Shown: in pieces, positions 54,329 to 61,479 of the stretch
Layout: each line of letters begins with the position of its first letter
How positions within the stretch are numbered: the first letter of the stretch is position 1
Assembly (NCBI RefSeq): GCF_004295645.1
Contig: NZ_CP034752.1
Location: forward strand, 4,124,001-4,188,000
DNA from: Limnobaculum zhutongyuii
Lineage (GTDB): Bacteria; Pseudomonadota; Gammaproteobacteria; Enterobacterales; Enterobacteriaceae
DNA length: 64,000 nucleotides
Direction of reading: 5' to 3'
The notes under the pieces: model-generated
The model's input: only the letters and a program-made list of their open reading frames with translations
Database searches by the model: none
What the model was told of the DNA's origin: nothing
Program-made: the position numbers and the translations under genes

Positions 54329-54357
54329 TAAACCATCCAATTTATCAGTTCGTAAAT

Positions 54358-54376
54358 AGCCACCCCTTGGGTGGCT
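54358..54376 (+). terminator. Hairpin after ydfI
   Basis: AGCCACCC (54358-54365) pairs with GGGTGGCT (54369-54376) across a 3-nt loop. No T-run follows, so it is a weak terminator candidate or a stabilising end of the operon mRNA. Confidence 0.45.
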
Positions 54377-54430
54377 CAGAGCAATGATAAAGTCTGGTTT
54401 ATTCAGTTTTGTGTTTTAAAATAGCCGATT

Positions 54431-54590
54431 GTCGGGAGGGACTCCCGTGGGGGTCGACTTGGCGTAAGCCAACGAAGCGCCCGTAGGGAGGCCAGGCCCG
54501 ACACACGTTGAAGCCAAGTCAGACGGTCTTCCGGTCGAGCACAAAGCCAATATAAACAATTTTAGATTTTACGACCGGAATATTCATTGA
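54431..54590 (+). repeat. Structured intergenic repeat, copy 2
   Basis: Second copy, between convergent ydfI and the histidine kinase. It carries the conserved GTCGACTTGGCGTAAGCCAA block, with the TTGGC-GTAA-GCCAA hairpin at 54459-54472. In its long hairpin the arms are TTCCGGTCG (54529-54537) and CGACCGGAA (54572-54580): both arms differ from copies 1 and 3 by one base, and the two changes restore pairing. The 3' part of the element is more diverged than in the other two copies. Confidence 0.83.
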
Positions 54591-54660
54591 GGCCAATTGT
54601 TCTGGTTTGTCAGCAGTCTGTGTCCCACTCACCCAGGTGGCTATTTCTTATAGTTCAAAA

Positions 54661-56058
54661 CTAAACAAACGGAAAACTCATCACGAAACGACTACCGTGC
54701 CCCACTTCACTTTCCACCCAAATAGTACCGTTATGCAGCTCTACAATGGATTTCACCAGAGCCAGCCCCAGACCCGTACTTTCATTCGAGCTTCTTGCGC
54801 TATCAGCACAGTAAAAACGTTCAAATATGTGATCGATGTGCAGTGGTTCAATGCCTTCACCGGTATCAGTCACCGACAGAATCAGGCGATCGTTCTCCCT
54901 TTCTGCTGCCAGTGTGATTTTCCCCCCTACCGGGGTATAGCGTAATGCGTTATCAACCAGATTAGAAAATGCCCGCCGCAATAACATCACGTCAGCTTGC
55001 ATGATGTAATCACCAGAAGTCGATAACTCAATCTGTCTCTCTTCAGCCAAACCGCTAAAGAATTCAGCCACCTGATTAAACAACATCAACGTTGAAACCG
55101 GCTCAATATGAATAACTTCCCGCGAGTTATCTGCTCTGGCAAGAAACAGCATGGAAGAGATCATTCGGGAGAGTCGTTCTCCCTCCTCCATAATTTTCTC
55201 CAGCGTATCCTGATATTCTTCCGGAGTACGAGGCAGAGATTGCGTCACGCTGGCGGCGGCCACCATATTATTGATGGGGGCGCGGAATTCGTGAGCAATA
55301 TCCGATGAGAAGCGGGATAGTTCGGCAAAAGAGCTTTCTAATCGACCAAGCATATCGTCAAAAGAAGCGGCCAGTTCTTTTAGTTCTCTGGGCCACTTCT
55401 GTTGGCCGATACGAGTATTGAGCCGTTCTACATGGATATTCTGTATTTGCTTATTCAGAATATTTAATGGCTTGAGACCACTTCGCACGATCAGCCATCC
55501 AAGCAATGCCGAAATAACCAGTGCAGCGGATACCACCACTTTTAGAATATCCAGACAAAGATCCAGAATTTCCCGTTCCTGACTAACATTCAGCGCTGCC
55601 TGTACCAACCATACTTGCCCATTAGCCTGAGCCACCTTGCGGCTGCCCAACAGCATTTTACTCTTACGTTCTCCTTGCTTAGAGAAGGTTATTTTATAGT
55701 TGAACGCCTCATTAGCATCAGGAAATTCCTCCGACGCAATCGTCAGTTGTGGAGATTCCGCAAACACCTGCCCGTTCGGCATAATCACCCGCAAAAACGC
55801 GCGCTTGTCCGGATCGATATTTTCAAACCAGCGCTGCTGCCAGACCCTTAACTTACGATTATCATGGATATTTTCGATAACGCTGCTTTGTGACTGAAGA
55901 ATATTGGTTAATTCAAGGTGGTTCTTTTTCTTCAATTGTTCCACTAATGCGGTAAAGGCAATCGCTGAAACAATCAACACGATAATGGTCATCGCCAGAG
56001 TAAAAAAGATACTCAGTCGTTGGGTTAACGACCAGCTACGGATATCAAACAGTTTCAT
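54661..56058 (-). CDS. Sensor histidine kinase, heavy-metal-sensor-like
   Basis: 465 aa. Two membrane helices (about 15-36 and 168-190) flank a periplasmic sensor domain. A HAMP region follows, then the H-box SSDIAHEFRAPINNMVAAAS with the phospho-accepting His near 254, and the N, D and G boxes (NLVDNALRYTP, VTDTGEGI, TGLGLALVKSI). The layout resembles CusS/PcoS metal sensors. It overlaps the upstream response regulator by 14 bp. The signal is unknown; the linked reductase suggests metal or redox stress. Confidence 0.88.
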   Translation of the reverse strand: MKLFDIRSWSLTQRLSIFFTLAMTIIVLIVSAIAFTALVEQLKKKNHLELTNILQSQSSVIENIHDNRKLRVWQQRWFENIDPDKRAFLRVIMPNGQVFAESPQLTIASEEFPDANEAFNYKITFSKQGERKSKMLLGSRKVAQANGQVWLVQAALNVSQEREILDLCLDILKVVVSAALVISALLGWLIVRSGLKPLNILNKQIQNIHVERLNTRIGQQKWPRELKELAASFDDMLGRLESSFAELSRFSSDIAHEFRAPINNMVAAASVTQSLPRTPEEYQDTLEKIMEEGERLSRMISSMLFLARADNSREVIHIEPVSTLMLFNQVAEFFSGLAEERQIELSTSGDYIMQADVMLLRRAFSNLVDNALRYTPVGGKITLAAERENDRLILSVTDTGEGIEPLHIDHIFERFYCADSARSSNESTGLGLALVKSIVELHNGTIWVESEVGHGSRFVMSFPFV

Positions 56059-56737
56059 CTCTTAACTCCATCACGTAACCGGCCCCCCGAATAGTGTGTA
56101 ACAATTTGACCGAATAGGGGTCATCGACTTTGGTACGTAATCGACGAATAGCCACATCTACCACATTGGTTCCGGAGTCAAAATTCATATCCCAGACCAT
56201 TTCGGATATCACAATACGGGATAACACTTCACCACTGCGGCGCATCAGCAAACTTAATAATGTGAATTCTCTTGGTGTCAGTTCCAGGCGTTTACCCTGC
56301 CGATAAGCCTGATGTTTCAATAAATCGAGTTCCAGATCGGCCACCCGCAATACCGTAGATTCCGGCTGTTGTGGATCAATCTGGCGCCGCTGAATAACGC
56401 GAATGCGTGCCAACAACTCACTAAAGGAAAACGGTTTTATCAGGTAGTCATCGGCTCCCAGTTCCAGGCCTCGAACCCTATCTTCGACATTATCTCTGGC
56501 GGTCAAATACATTACCGTAGTTTGCTTACCCGCTTTACGCGCCATTTCCAGAATATCCCAACCGCTCAGGCCGGGCAGCATAACGTCCAGAATCGCCAAA
56601 TCATATTCATTGGTTAACAGATAGTGCAAACCATCGGGACCATTGGCCGCAATATCGACCACCATGCCTTGCTCTTTGAGCCCTCGGGCGATGTATTCCG
56701 ATGCCATTTTCTGATCTTCTACCAATAATATTTTCAT
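56045..56737 (-). CDS. OmpR-family response regulator
   Basis: 230 aa. Receiver domain with the acidic pocket near residues 8-9, phospho-acceptor D51 in LAILDVMLPGLSG and K101 in DDYLIKPFSF. An OmpR-type winged helix follows (about 130-225, with LELTPREFTLLSLLM and DVAIRRLRTKVDD). It overlaps the kinase gene by 14 bp. Likely the partner that controls the upstream reductase gene, although this cannot be shown here. Confidence 0.93.
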   Translation of the reverse strand: MKILLVEDQKMASEYIARGLKEQGMVVDIAANGPDGLHYLLTNEYDLAILDVMLPGLSGWDILEMARKAGKQTTVMYLTARDNVEDRVRGLELGADDYLIKPFSFSELLARIRVIQRRQIDPQQPESTVLRVADLELDLLKHQAYRQGKRLELTPREFTLLSLLMRRSGEVLSRIVISEMVWDMNFDSGTNVVDVAIRRLRTKVDDPYSVKLLHTIRGAGYVMELRDETV

Positions 56738-56806
56738 AGTGGTTATCCATTTACCTTATGCATACCAACAGATTTTTTTGCATCTGCCTCACTTAAAACG
56801 ATTAAA

Positions 56807-56834
56807 TCAGAGCCATGATGAATAATGGCTCTGA
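56807..56834 (-). terminator. Hairpin between the reductase and response regulator genes
   Basis: TCAGAGCCAT (56807-56816) pairs with ATGGCTCTGA (56825-56834) across an 8-nt loop, with TTTAATCGTTTT after it in the minus sense. It may end the reductase transcript or attenuate read-through into the regulator genes. Confidence 0.55.
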
Positions 56835-56888
56835 GGATGTAAATCAATATAAAAACCTCGCCTTCATCTGGCTTGGTAAAATGAGCCA

Positions 56889-58181
56889 TCAACGCATTGA
56901 AAATATTTCATGGTGAAACTGACTCTGACACCATCCTGACGCTGATAACCCTTTCTTTAAATGTTCGGCAAACAGTTCAGGGCCACAAAAGCTAACCGAG
57001 TAATCGGTGCAGTTATCCATCAGATGAATAATCTCTTCCGGCGTTAATAGCTCCCCGTCGTCCGCCAGCAATACTCGCAGTTCTACATGAGAAATCCGTC
57101 GGGTTAAACGCTGCAGGCGCTCAATAAAAAAGGCCTCTTGCCGGTTTCTGGCACAGTAGAAAAATATAATTTTCTCAGCTGACGTTTGAGCATTGCTGCC
57201 AGACGCCATCGATTCAAGCCAGGCAATAAATGGTGTAACCCCAATACCAGCGCCAACCCATACCTGTTTCTTCTTATCTGACAGCAAGAATTTACCATAA
57301 CCACCTTCAACTTCGACCTGCTGCCCTGTTTGCAAGTGATTCACCAGTTTAGCGGTATAGTCACCCAACGCTTTAACCGCTATTTCGATGATTTTTTGCT
57401 GCTTGTCATAGTTAACCACGGTAAAAGGATGAGGGGATTCGCCATCATGAAAATTGAGATAGGCAAACTGACCGGGCTGATACTTCATCGGTTGGTTAAC
57501 CGTTATCTGAAAATGGACGGCATTATCTGCATAACGCTCAACATGAGTCACCGTACCGTTGACCTTTTTGTTACTACCGATTTGGCTGGTCAGTGATAGC
57601 AAAGCACAATAACAACCCACTAATGCCATGGCGATAATCGCTATATCATACAACATCGTATTCATCAGATATTTTAATGACATCGCGCCATGAACGGCTC
57701 CGGCGATAAATATGACGCCAGCCAATTTATGCAGAATCACGAATCTTTTATAGCTGACGACTTTTAGCAGGCTTACCAACGCAAAAACGATAAAAGCATA
57801 AAACGCCCATTCACCAATATCATTGGCGATGGCATGCCAGTTAATCCCTGGTGCTTCGGGGCGAAAAGGCCGTTGCACGACACCCGCCTGCGTCAGCCAT
57901 TTACCGGCTTTAAACGCCAACCAGTGGGCTGATAACGCCACCAATGATCCAATTCCCAGATATTTATGCAGACGATACATTTTATCCAACCCGTTCAGCC
58001 GTTTTTCAAGCCAGGCGGGGCGGATAGCCAATAACATCGCAACACTCATATAGCCAAAGCTAAGAATACCGGTCAATAAAATAATCTGGCGTCGCCAGAA
58101 AAAAAAGTCGAATGTTGCAGGCAATGAAAACAGAAAAGTCACTGCCCAAATGAAAAATAGACCTCCGGTTAATCGACGCAT
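56889..58181 (-). CDS. Ferric reductase-like transmembrane flavocytochrome
   Basis: 430 aa. About six membrane helices (residues 5-210) carry candidate heme-ligand histidines (HKYLGIGSLVALSAHW and HKLAGVIFIAGAVHG), followed by a cytosolic FAD domain (SPHPFTV near 253) and a NAD(P)H domain (GAGIGVTPFI near 310, FCGPELF near 400). The layout is that of ferric reductase/NADPH oxidase relatives. It could reduce ferric or other metal ions, or pass electrons to periplasmic partners. It lies 151 bp upstream of the regulator pair on the same strand, with a hairpin between. Confidence 0.85.
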   Translation of the reverse strand: MRRLTGGLFFIWAVTFLFSLPATFDFFFWRRQIILLTGILSFGYMSVAMLLAIRPAWLEKRLNGLDKMYRLHKYLGIGSLVALSAHWLAFKAGKWLTQAGVVQRPFRPEAPGINWHAIANDIGEWAFYAFIVFALVSLLKVVSYKRFVILHKLAGVIFIAGAVHGAMSLKYLMNTMLYDIAIIAMALVGCYCALLSLTSQIGSNKKVNGTVTHVERYADNAVHFQITVNQPMKYQPGQFAYLNFHDGESPHPFTVVNYDKQQKIIEIAVKALGDYTAKLVNHLQTGQQVEVEGGYGKFLLSDKKKQVWVGAGIGVTPFIAWLESMASGSNAQTSAEKIIFFYCARNRQEAFFIERLQRLTRRISHVELRVLLADDGELLTPEEIIHLMDNCTDYSVSFCGPELFAEHLKKGLSASGWCQSQFHHEIFSMR

Positions 58182-58630
58182 AAGTTATTCCTTTTATGAC
58201 AAATCATCGCTGGCTTAATCGCCCAGTAAGTTGCAAAAAGAATAACAATGTCCGAATGACAAACCGCCAATGTGCAGATTACATTTCTGTCATTTTAATT
58301 TGTGTGTAAACACTTACCTGACACACTAACGAATTGCTGAATTACACGCCAAAGATCAAATTAAATGTGCTCTAATCATGATAGGTTCATTGGTATCTGA
58401 AACGGTTTGTGGGTAAGAAATCAGTTTAATAGTCAGAACCAACCCGTTCTTTGTTGAATAACTATTGTTCTGCTTCACTGGTTAATTTATTCCGGTGAAA
58501 ATATTCGTTCGCTACTCAATTAGATTTGTTAAAAAATGACGCTTTTCCATAAGAATTTTGGCGAATTATCCGTGAAATCCCGCTATAATGCGGAAAGTTG
58601 CTAACTACAGTAAGAGCTCTATCGACATCA
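58182..58630. promoter_or_regulatory. Divergent reductase/rspR spacer with rspR -10 box
   Basis: This 449-bp spacer holds the promoters of two divergent genes. TATAAT at 58584-58589 is a clear -10 for rspR, placing the start about 35 nt before its ATG; the -35 is poor. No other gene, repeat or clear operator was seen in the rest. Confidence 0.5.
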
Positions 58631-59320
58631 ATGACCATTGCTTACCCATTCGCTACCAGTGAACCTGTGAATCAGCAAATCTACCGCCTGTTAAGGCAGG
58701 AGATCGTTGATTGTACAATTCGTCCGGGTACTTTACTGTCAGAAAAAGAGATCTCAACTCGCTTCAATGTATCTCGGCAACCTGTCAGAGAAGCGTTTAT
58801 CAAACTGTCAGAAACTGGGCTAGTCCAGATTCTGCCACAGCGTGGCACCTTCGTAATGAAGATCTCCGCCAAGCGTGTATCTGATGGGCGTTTTATCCGC
58901 GAAGCGGTAGAAATAGCCATTATTCGCCGGGCAGCGTTAGCCATCACCCCTGAACACTTGATGCAGCTGAAGCACAATCTCCATCGTCAGGAGCTTGCTG
59001 CCAGCAATAAACGTATCAAAGAATTTTTAGAGTTAGACGATGAGTTTCATCGCACTTTCACTCAAATAATCGATTGTCCCATGGCATGGGAAACTATCGA
59101 AACCATTAAAGCGACCATGGACCGTGTACGGTTTATGAGTCTGGCTGATGTTTCTCCACCAGAAAGCCTGATCGAGCAGCACTACAAAATCTATAACGGG
59201 CTGGAAAAACGCGATCCCGATGCGGCAGAAGCCGCAATGAAACAACACCTCGGAGAGATGATCTCCACCGTTACCACCATTTCCCAACGCAATACCGACT
59301 GGTTCGAAGCCGACGAATAG
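58631..59320 (+). CDS. rspR: GntR-family regulator RspR
   Basis: 229 aa from the ATG at 58631; an upstream TTG would leave almost no leader and is rejected. FadR-type GntR protein: winged helix about 10-75 (EKEISTRFNVSRQPVREAF) and a helical FCD effector domain (about 85-220) with metal-binding DDEFHRTF and a conserved His near 200. It matches E. coli RspR (YdfH), the repressor of rspA. Here it sits about 9 kb from its presumed target rspA, behind a two-component and reductase module. Confidence 0.93.
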   Translation: MTIAYPFATSEPVNQQIYRLLRQEIVDCTIRPGTLLSEKEISTRFNVSRQPVREAFIKLSETGLVQILPQRGTFVMKISAKRVSDGRFIREAVEIAIIRRAALAITPEHLMQLKHNLHRQELAASNKRIKEFLELDDEFHRTFTQIIDCPMAWETIETIKATMDRVRFMSLADVSPPESLIEQHYKIYNGLEKRDPDAAEAAMKQHLGEMISTVTTISQRNTDWFEADE

Positions 59321-59351
59321 CAATTCGGTTTAGCTGGCAGATGTAATCAAC

Positions 59352-59380
59352 AAAAATAGCGGCATTAAGCCGCTATTTTT
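59352..59380 (+). terminator. Terminator after rspR
   Basis: AAAAATAGCGGC (59352-59363) and GCCGCTATTTTT (59369-59380) form a perfect 12-bp stem with a 5-nt loop and a T-run, a strong intrinsic terminator. Confidence 0.93.
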
Positions 59381-59420
59381 GACATTGGTCGTTAGATATT
59401 TGTGTTTAAAAACAGCCAAA

Positions 59421-59580
59421 CGGAGGGAGAGGGTGCCGTGGGGGTCGACTTGGCGTAAGCCAACGAAGTGCCCGTAGGCAGCCTAGGCCCGACGCACTCC
59501 GTAGCTAAGTACAAATGCCCTTCCGGCCGAGCACAAAGGCTATATGGGCACTTTGTTATTACGGCCGGAATATCCACTGA
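59421..59580 (+). repeat. Structured intergenic repeat, copy 3
   Basis: Third copy, between convergent rspR and yjgR. TTGGC-GTAA-GCCAA is at 59450-59463, and the long hairpin arms TTCCGGCCG (59521-59529) and CGGCCGGAA (59562-59570) enclose a 32-nt loop. It is close to copy 1 through most of its length, and the flank after the arms (ATATCCAC) is shared as well. It lies in the same orientation as copy 2. Confidence 0.85.
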
Positions 59581-59608
59581 CCCTAACTCATTCTGCTCAC
59601 AACTTCAG

Positions 59609-61123
59609 TTATCTACGCTTACCACCCAGAATGCTCCCCAAGATCCCCCTCACAATCTGGTTACCCAGCTGGCGAGTCATCGATTTAGCCGCAGTCTGTA
59701 CTATGCCATCTTTTTTACCACCGCGTGGGCCCGTGGTGCCAAACAGAATATCGTTCAGGCTGCCCAGTAAACCGCCATCTTCGTTCTCTTTCTGTTGAGC
59801 TTCTTGCTTAGTCACCGGAGCATCTTTCGCTGCCGGTGTTGCTACACCAGCACCCGCCATCAGTTTTTCATAGGCAGATTCACGATCGATCATCTCTTCA
59901 TAACGGCCGTACAATGGAGAGCGATTAATCAAGCCGTTACGCTCATCATCACTTAGTGCTCCCATACGAGAACAAGGTGCAATCACAAAGCCACGCTCAA
60001 CAATATTTGGACGCCCTTTCTCATCTAAAAATGAAATCAGTGCTTCACCAACACCCAACTCAGTAATAGCCTGCTCGGCATTAAATGTCGGGTTGGCCCG
60101 CATGGTTTCTGCCGCCGCTCTGACTGCTTTTTGATCTCGCGGTGTAAACGCACGCAAAGCATGCTGTACCCGGTTACCTAACTGCCCCAGTACGCTATCC
60201 GGAATATCCAGTGGATTTTGAGTAACAAAGTAGATACCCACACCTTTAGAACGAATCAGGCGTACCACTTGCTCAATTTTTTCCAGCAAAGCGGTTGACG
60301 CATCGTTAAACAGTAAATGGGCTTCATCGAAGAAAAATACCATCTTCGGCTTGTCCATATCACCCACTTCCGGCAGGTGTTCAAATAGCTCAGACAACAG
60401 CCACAGCAGGAAGATCGCATACAGTTTAGGCTGGTTATACAACTTATCTGCCGCCAGAATATTGACGATCCCCTGACCTGATGCATTGGTTTTTATCAGG
60501 TCAAAAATATCTAACATTGGCTCGCCAAAGAAGCTCTCAGCCCCTTGCTGTTCCAGCGTCAACAAACCACGCTGAATAGCGCCGATGGAAGCACTGGAGA
60601 TATTGCCGTACTGGGTTTGGAATTGCCTGGCATTATCACCAACAAACTGCACCATTGAGCGCAGATCTTTCATATCCAGCAGCAACAGGCCGTTATCGTC
60701 CGCAATTTTAAACACTAATTGCAGTACGCCAGACTGAACATCATTCAGATTCAATAAACGGGAAAGCAAAATCGGCCCCATATCGGAAACCGTTGCGCGC
60801 ACCGGATGCCCTTTCTCACCGAAAACATCCCAGAATACGGTAGGACAAGCGGCTGGATCCCAATCGGTTACTTTCAGCGCTTCCAGACGTGACTGAAGTT
60901 TCGGGTTCATTACCCCTTCGGCGGCGATACCCGACAGGTCACCTTTGACGTCGGCCATAAATACCGGTACGCCAATTCGTGAAAAACTCTCTGCCATTTT
61001 TTGCAGCGAGACGGTTTTTCCTGTTCCGGTTGCTCCGGTAATCAATCCATGACGGTTAGCCAGCGCAGGCAGAATCGCCAGCTCTAACTCATTGCTTTTG
61101 GCAATAACAAGAGGTTCTAACAT
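59609..61123 (-). CDS. yjgR: HerA-like ATPase YjgR (DUF853)
   Basis: 504 aa. A RecA-fold ATPase with Walker A GATGTGKT at 30-37 and Walker B VFFFDEAHLLF near 262, related to the HerA/FtsK group. It ends in a glycine/arginine tail (GGLLGSLNDILFGTTGPRGG). E. coli YjgR is about the same length and closely similar; its cellular role is not established. It is convergent with rspR, with repeat copy 3 between. Confidence 0.93.
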   Translation of the reverse strand: MLEPLVIAKSNELELAILPALANRHGLITGATGTGKTVSLQKMAESFSRIGVPVFMADVKGDLSGIAAEGVMNPKLQSRLEALKVTDWDPAACPTVFWDVFGEKGHPVRATVSDMGPILLSRLLNLNDVQSGVLQLVFKIADDNGLLLLDMKDLRSMVQFVGDNARQFQTQYGNISSASIGAIQRGLLTLEQQGAESFFGEPMLDIFDLIKTNASGQGIVNILAADKLYNQPKLYAIFLLWLLSELFEHLPEVGDMDKPKMVFFFDEAHLLFNDASTALLEKIEQVVRLIRSKGVGIYFVTQNPLDIPDSVLGQLGNRVQHALRAFTPRDQKAVRAAAETMRANPTFNAEQAITELGVGEALISFLDEKGRPNIVERGFVIAPCSRMGALSDDERNGLINRSPLYGRYEEMIDRESAYEKLMAGAGVATPAAKDAPVTKQEAQQKENEDGGLLGSLNDILFGTTGPRGGKKDGIVQTAAKSMTRQLGNQIVRGILGSILGGKRR

Positions 61124-61479
61124 CAGAGTTCATCCTATATATAACGACTCCACCGAGCCGAAAAGTGCACCTGTCAGACTTTTTATTCAGAAAGGCCACG
61201 GCATGTCACTATGCGCAATGTCCTGTACAGACACAGTATAAATGACTCAACCGAGGATCATTAATAAAAATTCCGTTTATCTCGACCGGTAGCACAACGG
61301 CTAAAAAATATTGAGGATTTTTCTCACCGGACAACACGATGAAAGCACATTTGTAATATGAATCGATTCAATAGCGATTAAAGATAGAGTGCGATCACAA
61401 TAATTTCATGGTTTTACTATTATAATCAACGACAAAGAAACGCATATACTGCGCAAAAAGTAAAATAAAGGAAGTATAA
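61124..61479. promoter_or_regulatory. Divergent yjgR/dld-like gene spacer
   Basis: This 356-bp spacer separates divergent yjgR and the D-lactate-dehydrogenase-like gene. TATAAT at 61421-61426 and TATACT at 61445-61450 are -10 candidates for the latter, neither with a good -35. No gene or repeat is seen. Confidence 0.4.

Noticed and set aside
58598..58630. TTG start for rspR at 58598
   Set aside because: The -10 box at 58584-58589 puts transcription start at about this position, and the ATG at 58631 gives the E. coli RspR length.
61391..61400. GCGATCACAA as a CRP half-site upstream of the D-lactate dehydrogenase-like gene
   Set aside because: The left half-site at the required distance (ATAGA) does not match TGTGA.
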